A stretch of DNA of 64,000 nucleotides from JALZVT01 sp964634815 (GTDB lineage Bacteria; Pseudomonadota; Gammaproteobacteria; Pseudomonadales; Azotimanducaceae): the NCBI GenBank assembly GCA_964634815.1, contig CAZWMD010000011.1, positions 51,067 to 115,066 of the forward strand. Direction: 5' to 3'. Numbering within the stretch: the stretch's first letter is position 1; each line of letters starts with the position of its first letter. The translations under genes and the position numbers were made by a program. The notes beneath the pieces are model-generated. The model was given only the letters and a program-made list of their open reading frames with translations, was not told the DNA's origin and ran no database searches. Positions 43,245-52,300 of this stretch are shown piece by piece.

Positions 43245-45014
43245 ATGACCGAGATGCTGTCCGGCGGAGAAATGCTCATTCGATCCCTTCAAGACGAAGG
43301 GGTTGATGTGGTGTTTGGCTATCCCGGCGGGGCAGCGCTGCATATTTACGATGCGATTTTTCGGCAACAGAGCGTCGAACACATGCTGGTCCGTCACGAG
43401 CAAGCCGCCACCCACATGGCTGACGGTTACGCCCGTGCGACAGGCCGCGCCGGAGTGGTGCTGGTGACATCCGGACCCGGGGCCACTAACGCGGTGACCG
43501 GTATCGCAACCGCTTACATGGACTCGATACCCATGGTGGTGATCTCGGGCCAGGTTGCGAGTTCGCTGATTGGCACCGATGCGTTTCAGGAAACGGACAT
43601 GGTGGGGGTGTCGCGACCCATCGTGAAACACAGTTTTATCGTGCGTCGCGCCGAAGACATTCCGCAGATCGTAAAAAAAGCGTTTTACATAGCGCATACC
43701 GGTCGGCCCGGCCCGGTTGTCATTGATGTCCCGAAAGACACGGTGGATCCGGCCGAGTCCTTTCCGTACAGCTATCCCGAGTCTGTTCGGATGCGTTCCT
43801 ATACACCCTCTCAGCGCGGCCACAGTGGCCAGATTCGCAAAGCGGTGACGGCGTTACTTGCCGCGCGGCGACCCGTTATTTATGCCGGTGGTGGAGTGAT
43901 TCAGGGCGACGCAAGCGACCTGCTGGTGGCGCTTGCCCGGCGATTGAATTACCCGGTCACCAACACGTTAATGGGGCTTGGAGCCTTTCCGGCACCCGAT
44001 CGACAGTTTCTGGGCATGCTCGGTATGCACGGCACTTTTGAGGCCAACATGGCAATGCATGAGGCGGACTGCATATTCGCTCTGGGTGCGCGCTTTGATG
44101 ACCGGGTAACAAATAATCCCGAAAAGTTTTCGCCTGACGCCACCATTGTGCATCTGGATGTTGATCCGGCGTCTATCTCGAAGATTATTCCCGCTGATGT
44201 GCCCATTGTTAGTCCTGTGGGGCCGGCGCTGCAAATGATGCTCGAGACCTTGGAGCAAGAGCTTGAGAAAGCCCCTGATGTGCTCGACACACAAGCCCAT
44301 GGCGCCTGGTGGCAGAAGATCGATCAGTGGCGTGCAGAGGGTGGCCTTGATCACAACATGCCGCTCGATAGCGTTCGCATGATTCGTCCACAGCAGGTTA
44401 TTCAGGCGCTGTATGCCACCACCAAGGGTGATGCTTTTGTTTCAAGCGACGTGGGCCAGCACCAGATGTTTGCTGCGCAGTACTATCATTTCAATCAACC
44501 CAGGCGCTGGATCAATTCGGGCGGTCTGGGAACCATGGGCTTTGGGCTGCCTTCTGCAATGGGTGTGCAGGTGGCGCACCGCGATGCGGTTGTTGCCTGT
44601 GTAACGGGCGAAGGCAGTTTCATGATGAACATGCAGGAGATGAGCACCTGCAAGCAATATGGTTTACCGATCAAGATCATCAATCTGAATAATTCCGCTC
44701 TGGGAATGGTGAAACAGTGGCAGGACATGCAATACGGTGGCCGCCACTCATCAAGCACCTATGCAAACTCGTTACCGGATTTTGTCGCGCTTGCGGAGTC
44801 ATTTGGGCACGTCGGTTTAAGAATTAGCGAACCGGCTGACTTGCCGGATGCCATGGAGGAAGTGTTCTCTGCCAAGAACGCTCAGCGGCTCGTATTTCTT
44901 GATGTGGTTGTTGACCCTAACGAACATGTTTATCCAATGGCAATCAAGGGTGGGGCCATGAACGATATGGTCTTGTCCCGCGATCAAGACCTTGAGCAGG
45001 AGAGTGCGCAATGA
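43245..45014 (+). CDS. ilvI: Acetolactate synthase large subunit (IlvI type)
   Basis: 589-residue catalytic subunit of acetohydroxyacid synthase, the first common step of valine, leucine and isoleucine synthesis, using thiamine diphosphate, Mg and FAD. Landmarks: MLSGGEMLIRSLQDEG, VFGYPGGAALHIYDA with the catalytic Glu in the following RHEQAATHMADGYARATG, and the TPP motif CVTGEGSFMMNMQEMSTCKQYGLPIKIINLNN. The start at 43245 matches other IlvI N-termini; the frame is open to a GTG at 43221 inside the hairpin. The stop overlaps ilvH by four bases. Confidence 0.96.
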   Translation: MTEMLSGGEMLIRSLQDEGVDVVFGYPGGAALHIYDAIFRQQSVEHMLVRHEQAATHMADGYARATGRAGVVLVTSGPGATNAVTGIATAYMDSIPMVVISGQVASSLIGTDAFQETDMVGVSRPIVKHSFIVRRAEDIPQIVKKAFYIAHTGRPGPVVIDVPKDTVDPAESFPYSYPESVRMRSYTPSQRGHSGQIRKAVTALLAARRPVIYAGGGVIQGDASDLLVALARRLNYPVTNTLMGLGAFPAPDRQFLGMLGMHGTFEANMAMHEADCIFALGARFDDRVTNNPEKFSPDATIVHLDVDPASISKIIPADVPIVSPVGPALQMMLETLEQELEKAPDVLDTQAHGAWWQKIDQWRAEGGLDHNMPLDSVRMIRPQQVIQALYATTKGDAFVSSDVGQHQMFAAQYYHFNQPRRWINSGGLGTMGFGLPSAMGVQVAHRDAVVACVTGEGSFMMNMQEMSTCKQYGLPIKIINLNNSALGMVKQWQDMQYGGRHSSSTYANSLPDFVALAESFGHVGLRISEPADLPDAMEEVFSAKNAQRLVFLDVVVDPNEHVYPMAIKGGAMNDMVLSRDQDLEQESAQ

Positions 45015-45502
45015 GACGTATCCTTGCTGTACTGCTTGAAAACGAACCTGGTGCCTTGTCGCGAATTATTGGTTTATTCGCGCAACGCAACTACAACATT
45101 GCCTCGCTAACGGTGGCTCCGACGGAAGACGCGACGCTTTCGCGGCTTACCATGACAACCGAAGGCGATGATCAAAAAATTGAACAAATCACCAAACAGC
45201 TAAACAAGCTGATTGAAGTGGTGAAGGTGGTTGATCTCACCGACACAGACCATGTGGAGCGAGAGATCATGTTGATCAAAGTGCGAGCCGAAGGGGCTTT
45301 GCGCGAAGAGGTCAAACGTACTGCGGATGTGTTCCGTGGTCAGATCATCGATGTTACTGCCAATGCCTACACGGTGCAGGTAACCGGCCCCAAGGCCAAA
45401 CTGGATGCGTTTATTCGCGCCATTGGAAAAACTACCGTGCTTGAAGTTGTGCGCTCCGGCGCCACTGGCCTCAGTCGCGGCGACAAAATACTCACGGTCT
45501 AG
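45011..45502 (+). CDS. ilvH: Acetolactate synthase small (regulatory) subunit
   Basis: 163 residues: an N-terminal ACT domain (RRILAVLLENEPGALSRIIGLFAQRNYNIASLTV) that binds valine for feedback inhibition, followed by the C-terminal ACT-like domain (EREIMLIKVRA, GQIIDVTANAYTVQVTG). Length equals enteric IlvH. ATGA overlap with ilvI gives coupled, near-stoichiometric synthesis of the two subunits. Confidence 0.96.
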   Translation: MRRILAVLLENEPGALSRIIGLFAQRNYNIASLTVAPTEDATLSRLTMTTEGDDQKIEQITKQLNKLIEVVKVVDLTDTDHVEREIMLIKVRAEGALREEVKRTADVFRGQIIDVTANAYTVQVTGPKAKLDAFIRAIGKTTVLEVVRSGATGLSRGDKILTV

Positions 45503-45524
45503 TACCGCTGAACAAAGGAATACC

Positions 45525-46544
45525 ATGCAGGTTTATTACGACAAAGACGCCGATCTCTCCATTATCCAAAACATGAACGTTGTGATTGTGGGGTATGGCT
45601 CGCAAGGTCATGCCCACGCGAACAATCTGCGTGATAGTGGCGTTAGCCAGGTGACGATTGGATTACGCGACGGGTCTGGATCAGCACGCAAGGCAGAAAA
45701 TGCGGGCTTCACTGTTAAGCCCGTCGCCGAGGCGGTGAAAGATGCTGATCTGATTATGATTCTGACGCCGGATGAGGGGCAGCAGGCACTATTTGATGCA
45801 GAGATCGCCCCCAACGCCAAACAGGGTACAACCCTTGCCTTTGCCCATGGACTCAACATTCATTTTGAGCTGATTATTCCGCGGGACGACATGGATGTTG
45901 TGATGATCGCGCCCAAAGGCCCTGGTCACACCGTGCGCTCCACCTATACCGAGGGGGGTGGGGTGCCCAGCCTCATCGCGGTTGCGGCGGACAAGTCTGG
46001 TATGGCCAAGGCCAAGGCATTGTCTTATGCCTCTGCCAACGGTGGTGGCCGCGCCGGGATTATTGAGACCAACTTTCGTGAAGAGACCGAAACGGATCTG
46101 TTTGGCGAGCAAGCTGTGCTCTGTGGTGGTGCGGCCTCTCTGGTGCAAGCGGGTTTTGAGACATTGGTCGAGGCTGGCTATGCCCCCGAGATGGCATATT
46201 TCGAGTGCCTCCACGAGCTCAAACTGATTGTTGATCTATTCTATGAGGGAGGCGTGGCGAACATGTGGTACTCCGTGTCCAATACGGCGGAGTATGGTGG
46301 GCTGACTCGTGGCCCGCGGATCGTCACCGAAGAAACCAAAAAGGAAATGAAGCGCATACTGACGGAAATCCAGGAAGGCAACTTTGTCCGTGAATTCATC
46401 ACAGAGAATCAGGCTGGAAATCCACACATCAAGGCGCGCCGCCGCCTGACTTCTGAACACGGCATTGAGGAAGTCGGCGAACGGCTTCGCAGTATGATGC
46501 CCTGGATTCAGGAAAATCGTCTGGTTGACAAAGATGTGAACTAA
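45525..46544 (+). CDS. ilvC: Ketol-acid reductoisomerase
   Basis: 339-residue class I enzyme that isomerises and reduces acetolactate or acetohydroxybutyrate with NADPH and Mg. NADPH-binding VVIVGYGSQGHAHANNLRDSG, then APKGPGHTVRSTY and the metal ligands in ETNFREETETDLFGEQAVLCGG and EHGIEEVGERLR. The start at 45525 has AAAGGAA before it; the open frame extends into ilvH, but that part is not protein-like. Third gene of ilvIHC. Confidence 0.97.
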   Translation: MQVYYDKDADLSIIQNMNVVIVGYGSQGHAHANNLRDSGVSQVTIGLRDGSGSARKAENAGFTVKPVAEAVKDADLIMILTPDEGQQALFDAEIAPNAKQGTTLAFAHGLNIHFELIIPRDDMDVVMIAPKGPGHTVRSTYTEGGGVPSLIAVAADKSGMAKAKALSYASANGGGRAGIIETNFREETETDLFGEQAVLCGGAASLVQAGFETLVEAGYAPEMAYFECLHELKLIVDLFYEGGVANMWYSVSNTAEYGGLTRGPRIVTEETKKEMKRILTEIQEGNFVREFITENQAGNPHIKARRRLTSEHGIEEVGERLRSMMPWIQENRLVDKDVN

Positions 46545-46588
46545 CAGCGCTGTGACCCGGCGTCGCTCTAGCGAGCAGGAGATTGGCA

Positions 46589-47461
46589 ATGACTGCACAT
46601 TCAGATAAAGATAAGGATCGGGCGTCAAAACCCAGTGTCCACCTCATCGAAGATGGTCTGAGCGATGGTCTGATCGACGCCGACAGCAATGCGGCCGCCA
46701 AGCCGCGCAAGGGCATTTATCTGTTGCCCAATCTCATTACGAGTGCGGCCCTGTTTGCGGGCTTCTATGCGATGGTTGCGAGTATGAACGGCCATTATAT
46801 TGCTGCCGGCATGGCAGTAATGGTGGCGCTGTTTTTGGATACGGCAGATGGTCGAATCGCTCGATATACAGGAACCGAGTCGGAATTTGGGGCGCAGTTT
46901 GACAGTCTGTCAGATATGGCGGCCTTTGGGGTCGCACCAGCGTTGCTGGTGTTCTCCTATTCACTGTCTGATCTCGGTCGTCTTGGCTGGATTGCGACCT
47001 TTATTTACATGGCCTGCGCTGCCTTGCGCCTGGCCCGGTTTAACACCGAAAGCGATCTGAAATCCTTTACTGGCCTGGCAAGCCCTGCTGCTGCGGTAAT
47101 CCTTGCCAGCCTGGTTTGGGTGCTGGTTGAGACCTACCCTGAGGCGCGCAATGATCTGGTGGTGCGCTACGCCATCGCTGCTGTCACGGTGACTGTGGGG
47201 CTGTTGATGGTATCTCCCATAAGGTACTTCTCGCCCAAGGCAATCGATTTCAATCGCCGTGTGCAGTTCCTCACACTGGTGGCGGTTGTCGTTGTATTTG
47301 CGATCATTGTTGCGGAACCACCGCGCGTGTTGCTTGTCTTGTTTAGTGTCTATGCGCTGTCCGGGCCTCTGGCGTCAGGTGTGCGCCTGGCCCGCGGCAC
47401 GAAAAGCAAGAAAGCCGACAGTTTGAAAACCACTACAGATACCCCGGACACCAAGAGCTAA
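46589..47461 (+). CDS. pssA: CDP-diacylglycerol-serine O-phosphatidyltransferase
   Basis: Integral membrane CDP-alcohol phosphotransferase making phosphatidylserine, the precursor of phosphatidylethanolamine. The catalytic motif D-x2-DG-x2-AR-x8-G-x3-D-x3-D is read in DTADGRIARYTGTESEFGAQFDSLSD. About seven hydrophobic segments follow a hydrophilic N-terminus of about 45 residues. It is of the subclass II (Bacillus-like) type. The start at ATG 46589 lies seven bases after AGGAG. Placed between ilvC and msrP, as in Pseudomonas. Confidence 0.92.
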   Translation: MTAHSDKDKDRASKPSVHLIEDGLSDGLIDADSNAAAKPRKGIYLLPNLITSAALFAGFYAMVASMNGHYIAAGMAVMVALFLDTADGRIARYTGTESEFGAQFDSLSDMAAFGVAPALLVFSYSLSDLGRLGWIATFIYMACAALRLARFNTESDLKSFTGLASPAAAVILASLVWVLVETYPEARNDLVVRYAIAAVTVTVGLLMVSPIRYFSPKAIDFNRRVQFLTLVAVVVVFAIIVAEPPRVLLVLFSVYALSGPLASGVRLARGTKSKKADSLKTTTDTPDTKS

Positions 47462-47467
47462 GTAACC

Positions 47468-48481
47468 ATGAAACTACGTCGCAATCCCGCTTCCGTGAAC
47501 GAGCCCAAAAGCTATGAGATAACCCCGGAGTCGGTTTATCTAAATCGTCGACACTGGATGCGCAAGACCTCAACGGGAATTGCGGGTGTCGGGCTAACCG
47601 CCGCCACCTTAGGCTGTAGCCAGAATTCTGAAGCCAATCCAGGGACTGACAAAGATACAGACGTGACTGCTGAAGGTTCCATCTGGGAGACCCAGAAATC
47701 GGAGCTGGATGAGGCGGTTACCCCAGAGGTGTATGCGACCCAGTACAACAATTTTTATGAGTTTGGCAGTTCCAAGGAAGATCCTGCAAAGCACGCTCAC
47801 AACCTGACAACTAGCCCATGGACGGTAGAAATTGCCGGCGAGGCTGCCAAGACAGGCAGCTTTGATCTTGAGGATGTCTTGAAGGGCATCGACGAAGAAG
47901 ACCGAATCTATCGATTGCGTTGCGTCGAGGCCTGGTCGATGGTGATTCCATGGCGCGGCGTATCGCTTGCATCTGTATTGAAGAAATTCGAGCCCACCAG
48001 CAAAGCAAAATTTGTGAAATTCACAACGCTGTATCGACCCGAAGAAATGCGCGGTCAGGATAGTCTGTTTGGCAGCATTCAATACCCTTATGTTGAAGGT
48101 CTGCGAATAGATGAAGCCATGAATGAGCTCGCGCTGCTGGGTACCGGTATGTACGGTAAACCAATGCCCAAGCAGAACGGTGCACCGCTGCGTCTTGTTG
48201 TCCCCTGGAAGTATGGCTTTAAGAGCATCAAATCGATTGTGAAAATCGAATTCACTGAAAAAATGCCACGCAACAGCTGGAACATTCTGCAGGCCAGCGA
48301 GTATGGTTTTTTTGCCAATGTAAATCCTGCCGTGAGTCACCCGCGCTGGAGTCAGGCGAGTGAGCGACGCCTGCCGAGCAGCCTGTTAAACCGTAACCGT
48401 ATCGAGACTTTGCCGTTCAATGGCTATGCAGATCAGGTTGCGGGAATGTATGCGGGTATGGATTTGCGTAAGTTCTTCTGA
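47468..48481 (+). CDS. msrP: Protein-methionine-sulfoxide reductase catalytic subunit MsrP
   Basis: 337-residue periplasmic molybdenum enzyme repairing oxidised methionines in envelope proteins. Tat signal with NRRHWMRK (Arg 27-28) before a hydrophobic stretch; the cleavage region resembles a lipobox (AATLGC). The molybdenum cofactor-binding cysteine is C152 in YRLRCVEAWSMVIPWRGV. Conserved GFKSIKSIVKIEF near the C-terminus. Six bases after pssA and six before msrQ, its membrane partner. It depends on molybdopterin synthesis, for which moaB is also in the window. Confidence 0.95.
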   Translation: MKLRRNPASVNEPKSYEITPESVYLNRRHWMRKTSTGIAGVGLTAATLGCSQNSEANPGTDKDTDVTAEGSIWETQKSELDEAVTPEVYATQYNNFYEFGSSKEDPAKHAHNLTTSPWTVEIAGEAAKTGSFDLEDVLKGIDEEDRIYRLRCVEAWSMVIPWRGVSLASVLKKFEPTSKAKFVKFTTLYRPEEMRGQDSLFGSIQYPYVEGLRIDEAMNELALLGTGMYGKPMPKQNGAPLRLVVPWKYGFKSIKSIVKIEFTEKMPRNSWNILQASEYGFFANVNPAVSHPRWSQASERRLPSSLLNRNRIETLPFNGYADQVAGMYAGMDLRKFF

Positions 48482-48487
48482 TCACCA

Positions 48488-49090
48488 ATGTTGGCCACAA
48501 AATCCGTACTTTGGCTGGCTTTGCTTGCACCCGCGAGCTGGCTTGGCTACCAGGTTTGGGCGCTTTATAGCGCCACCGTGCCCGGGCTTGGTCCGCTGGG
48601 TGCGGACCCGATTGAGTTTATTGTTCGATTTCTTGGTGAGTGGGGTTTAAGGATCTTGCTGGCCAGTCTTGTAGTGAGCACGCTGGCACGGAGACTGCGC
48701 AAGCCCGCAATTATTCGTGTCAGGCGATTGATTGGACTGTTTGCCTTTGCCTATCTGTCAGCGCACTTCGCGGGGTATGTATTTCTATTGGTCGAAGCGC
48801 GCTGGAGTGAGATTTTTGCGGACTTTTTCGATCGCCCCTATATCACTGCCGGGCTAGTGGCCTGGGTTGCCATGCTGCCGCTTGCCATCACCTCTACGCG
48901 CGGTTGGCAGCGTCGCCTGGGTCGTCGCTGGCGGCAGCTCCACAGGCTGGTTTACCTTGGCCTTGTGGCGGGACTGGTGCACCTGTTCTGGTTAACTCGC
49001 GATGATTTCACTGAGGTGGTGATCTATTCGGTGATCGGACTGCTGCTGCTTCTGGAACGGCGTATCAAAGTGAAGCGCCCCAGCGGTTAA
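48488..49090 (+). CDS. msrQ: Haem-binding membrane subunit MsrQ
   Basis: 200-residue b-type cytochrome with about six transmembrane helices that passes electrons from the inner membrane to MsrP. Family features are LGPLGADPIEFIVRFLGEWGLRILL, haem-ligand histidines in AYLSAHFAGYV, WRQLHRLVYLGLVAGLVHLFWL, and a C-terminal RRIKVKR tail. It is directly downstream of msrP. Confidence 0.94.
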   Translation: MLATKSVLWLALLAPASWLGYQVWALYSATVPGLGPLGADPIEFIVRFLGEWGLRILLASLVVSTLARRLRKPAIIRVRRLIGLFAFAYLSAHFAGYVFLLVEARWSEIFADFFDRPYITAGLVAWVAMLPLAITSTRGWQRRLGRRWRQLHRLVYLGLVAGLVHLFWLTRDDFTEVVIYSVIGLLLLLERRIKVKRPSG

Positions 49091-49131
49091 AGCGCTGGTA
49101 AACTCTGCCGTTCACTCGGGGGAGATCTACG

Positions 49132-49437
49132 ATGACTGGCAAGCTAACCAAAGCGCTGTTTTGGCGTGCCCATGTGCGGCTTCTGCTGGGCTGCCTTGCG
49201 GTCTGGTTTATGGTGTCCTTTGGATGCGGCATCCTTTTTGCTGATGCCTTGAATGCCTACTCGATAGGTAATGTGCCGCTTGGCTTCTGGTTTGCTCAAC
49301 AGGGGGCGATCTATGCTTTTCTGCTGTTGATCGTGTTTTATGCCTACCGGGTTGGAAAACTTGAAGATCGTTTGCGTCATGATCCGGATGACAGCGATGC
49401 TCCCGACGCCTCTGACGTAGAGGTATCACAGTCGTGA
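49132..49437 (+). CDS. Sodium/substrate symporter small subunit (DUF4212)
   Basis: 101-residue membrane protein with two transmembrane helices (VRLLLGCLAVWFMVSFGCGILFA and FWFAQQGAIYAFLLLIVFYAYRV) and the family signature NVPLGFWFAQQGAI. Such proteins always accompany the large symporter gene that follows, which overlaps by four bases. GGGGGAG lies before the start. It ends in an acidic tail. Confidence 0.9.
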   Translation: MTGKLTKALFWRAHVRLLLGCLAVWFMVSFGCGILFADALNAYSIGNVPLGFWFAQQGAIYAFLLLIVFYAYRVGKLEDRLRHDPDDSDAPDASDVEVSQS

Positions 49438-51185
49438 CCTTACAGCTCCTTACCCAACTCGCGGTTGGTGCGTCGTTTGTGCTCTACATAGGCATCGCGA
49501 TCTGGTCTCGCGCGGGCAGCACCGGTGATTTTTACGTTGCGGGCAAGGGCGTGCATCCGGTAGCCAATGGTATGGCGACTGCCGCAGACTGGATGAGCGC
49601 GGCGTCGTTTTTGTCGATGGCTGGTCTCATTGCGTTTCTGGGTTACGACGGGTCGGTATACCTCATGGGCTGGACGGGTGGCTATGTCCTGTTAGCCCTG
49701 TTGCTTGCGCCTTATCTCCGTAAATATGGCAAGTTCACCGTGCCCGAGTTTGTGGGTGATCGGTACTACTCACAGACCGCCCGGCTGGTCGCGGTGATCT
49801 GTCTTATTTTTATTTCGTTTACCTATGTTGCGGGTCAGATGCGAGGCGTTGGGATTGTATTTTCCCGATTCCTTGATGTTGATCTCCTGACCGGTCTGCT
49901 GATCGGTATGGGCGTGGTGTTCTTTTACGCGGTTTTAGGCGGTATGAAAGGAATCACCTATACCCAGGTGGCGCAGTACTGCGTATTGATTTTTGCCTAC
50001 ACGGTGCCAGCGGTGTTTATCGCTTTGCAGGTCACAGGCACTGCCTTTCCGCAGCTGAGCTTTGGTAGCGCGGTAACGGGGGATGGAATGCCGTTGCTTG
50101 CGAAGCTGGATCAGGTGGTTACCGATCTTGGCTTTCCGGCCTATACGAGTGGCACCAAGTCGACGATCGATGTGTTTTTTATCACGCTTGCGTTGATGGT
50201 AGGTACTGCCGGTTTGCCCCATGTTTTGGTGAGGTTCTTCACAGTGCCAACGGTCAAGGATGCGCGTATTTCTGCGGGCTGGGCGCTGTTGTTTATCGCG
50301 CTTTTGTACACAACAGCGCCGGCTGTTGGTGCGCTCGCTCGCTATAACCTGACCACCACAATGCAATCTGGTCCGGTAGGGGAGCCCGCAAGCAATCTGT
50401 CCTATGCCGAGCGGCCAGAATGGTTCAAAACCTGGGAGCGGACCGGACTTCTGCAGTTTGAGGATAAAAACGGCGACGGACGAGTGCAGTACTACAACGA
50501 CACAAACCCGGATTTTGTGCAGCGCATCGCGCAACCTAACGGCTGGGCGGGTAACGAACTTAAGGTGGACAACGACATTATTGTGCTCGCCAACCCAGAG
50601 ATCGCAGCATTACCTGACTGGGTGATTGCACTGGTTGCTGCTGGCGGTGTCGCGGCGGCATTGTCGACCGCTGCGGGGCTTCTGCTGGTGATCTCAGCGG
50701 CTATTTCCCACGATATTCTCAAGGGGATGCTGACAAAGAACATTTCGGATCGCCGTGAGCTCTTTGCCGGTCGGGTCAGCGCAGCACTCGCTGTGCTCTT
50801 TGCCGGGTATCTTGGATACAACCCTCCGGGGTTTGTCGCTCAGGTGGTGGCGTTTGCCTTTGGGTTGGCCGCGGCCAGCCTCTTTCCGGTGATGTTGATG
50901 GGGGTGTTTTCTCGCCGCATGAATAGGGAAGGAGCGATTGCCGGCATGCTGACGGGTTTGCTTTTCACTATGGGTTATATCCTCTACTTCAAGGGGGTAT
51001 TCATTGAACCAATGGCCGAGAACATTGCTGAAAACTGGCTGTTTGGCATATCGCCGGAAGGGATCGGTGGCGTTGGAATGCTACTTAACTTCGCTGTGGC
51101 ATTTCTGGTCAGCCGACTAACCGCGCCACCACCCGCGTCGGTGGTGGCGATGGTTGAAGATATTCGACTGCCCGAAGGCGCCTGA
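49434..51185 (+). CDS. Sodium:solute symporter large subunit, acetate permease-like
   Basis: 583-residue SSS-family transporter with about 13 transmembrane helices, of the subgroup that pairs with DUF4212 proteins and resembles ActP. Features: DFYVAGKGVHPVANGMATAADWMSAASFL at the sodium-site region, VPEFVGDRY, and ALSTAAGLLLVISAAISHDI with the Ser-Thr pair of the second sodium site. Between helices, at about residues 305-380, is a hydrophilic insertion containing EF-hand-like DKNGDGRVQYYND. A GTG start overlaps the small subunit gene. Short-chain carboxylates are the likely substrates (inference). Confidence 0.88.
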   Translation: MTLQLLTQLAVGASFVLYIGIAIWSRAGSTGDFYVAGKGVHPVANGMATAADWMSAASFLSMAGLIAFLGYDGSVYLMGWTGGYVLLALLLAPYLRKYGKFTVPEFVGDRYYSQTARLVAVICLIFISFTYVAGQMRGVGIVFSRFLDVDLLTGLLIGMGVVFFYAVLGGMKGITYTQVAQYCVLIFAYTVPAVFIALQVTGTAFPQLSFGSAVTGDGMPLLAKLDQVVTDLGFPAYTSGTKSTIDVFFITLALMVGTAGLPHVLVRFFTVPTVKDARISAGWALLFIALLYTTAPAVGALARYNLTTTMQSGPVGEPASNLSYAERPEWFKTWERTGLLQFEDKNGDGRVQYYNDTNPDFVQRIAQPNGWAGNELKVDNDIIVLANPEIAALPDWVIALVAAGGVAAALSTAAGLLLVISAAISHDILKGMLTKNISDRRELFAGRVSAALAVLFAGYLGYNPPGFVAQVVAFAFGLAAASLFPVMLMGVFSRRMNREGAIAGMLTGLLFTMGYILYFKGVFIEPMAENIAENWLFGISPEGIGGVGMLLNFAVAFLVSRLTAPPPASVVAMVEDIRLPEGA

Positions 51186-52250
51186 TCAGAGTTTTAGTGT
51201 TTTTCGCGCAGCAGTTGCCTCGGCAAGCTGCTCGAGAGCACGGGCGCTGTCGTCCCAGTTGATACAGGCATCGGTAATGCTCTGCCCGTAGGTGAGACCG
51301 GTGCCGTCGCCAATCTTTTGATTGCCAGCAACGAGATTGCTCTCAATCATGACGCCAAACAATCGATCTTCTCCTGCTGCGAGTTGTGCACAAAGATCAG
51401 TACACACACCAAGTTGATTTTGATGCTGTTTTTGGCTGTTTGCGTGGCTCATGTCTACCATGATCTTCTGGCGCAAAGCGGAGTTTTTGAGGGTGGTTGC
51501 GGCGTTTTGAATGGAGGCACTGTCGTAATTGGTGTTGCCGCCACCGCCACGCAAAATAACGTGGCAGTCTTCGTTACCTGAGGTTGAGAAGATTGCCGAT
51601 CGCCCTTCCTTGGTAACCGAAGGGAAGATATGCATTTTTGAGGCTGAAGCCACGGCATCTGCTGCAACTTGCACAGAGCCATCGGTTGAGTTCTTGAAGC
51701 CGATCGGGCAAGACAGACCCGATGCAAGTTGGCGGTGAATCTGGCTTTCCGTGGTCCGCGCGCCAATGGCTCCCCAACTCACCAGATCGCCCAGATATTG
51801 AGGGGTTATGGGATCCAGGTATTCGGTTCCTGTGCCCAGGCCCAATTCAACAATGTCGTTCAGAACGCCCCGAGCTTTGTGCAGCCCCAGGTTAATATCG
51901 TACGAGTTGTTGAGGTTTGGATCGTTGATAAGTCCTTTCCAGCCTACGATCGTGCGGGGTTTTTCGAAATACACCCGCATGACCACCAGCAACTCCTGTT
52001 CGTAGTTCCTGGCGGCTTCGCTGAGTTTGCCAGCGTATTCTAGCGCTGCCTTGGGATCGTGAATTGAGCAAGGCCCAATGATCACCAGTAGCCGATCATC
52101 CTTCCCGGCCAAAATGTCACTGATCTGCTGTCGAGTGGAGAATATGAGCTCGGAGGCACTGGAAGTGATTGGCATTTCGTTGATGAGCTCAGCCGGTGCA
52201 ATCACCTCTTCCATGCCCGTAATGCGGACGTCATCTGTTTGATACTTCAT
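51186..52250 (-). CDS. DAHP synthase, class I (AroFGH type)
   Basis: First step of the shikimate pathway: condensation of phosphoenolpyruvate and erythrose 4-phosphate. 354 residues, the size of AroG/F/H. The metal-binding Cys lies in IIGPCSIHDPKAALEYA; further motifs are VMRVYFEKPRTIVGWKGLINDP, GARTTESQIHRQLASGLSCPIGFKN, VDMSHANSQKQHQNQ and GVMIESNL. The start is set at 52250 (MKYQTDDVRI, AAGG upstream); the frame extends 29 codons further. Which aromatic amino acid controls it cannot be read from sequence. It converges with the symporter gene with no gap between stops. Confidence 0.94.
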   Translation of the reverse strand: MKYQTDDVRITGMEEVIAPAELINEMPITSSASELIFSTRQQISDILAGKDDRLLVIIGPCSIHDPKAALEYAGKLSEAARNYEQELLVVMRVYFEKPRTIVGWKGLINDPNLNNSYDINLGLHKARGVLNDIVELGLGTGTEYLDPITPQYLGDLVSWGAIGARTTESQIHRQLASGLSCPIGFKNSTDGSVQVAADAVASASKMHIFPSVTKEGRSAIFSTSGNEDCHVILRGGGGNTNYDSASIQNAATTLKNSALRQKIMVDMSHANSQKQHQNQLGVCTDLCAQLAAGEDRLFGVMIESNLVAGNQKIGDGTGLTYGQSITDACINWDDSARALEQLAEATAARKTLKL

Positions 52251-52300
52251 GGCTTTGACCTTATCGGGAAACTGCGGTGAGGTGAAGGTACAATCTGTCC

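Noticed and set aside
45405..45524. Upstream extension of the ilvC frame inside ilvH
   Set aside because: It overlaps conserved ilvH coding sequence, and ilvC has its own ribosome binding site and a standard N-terminus at 45525.
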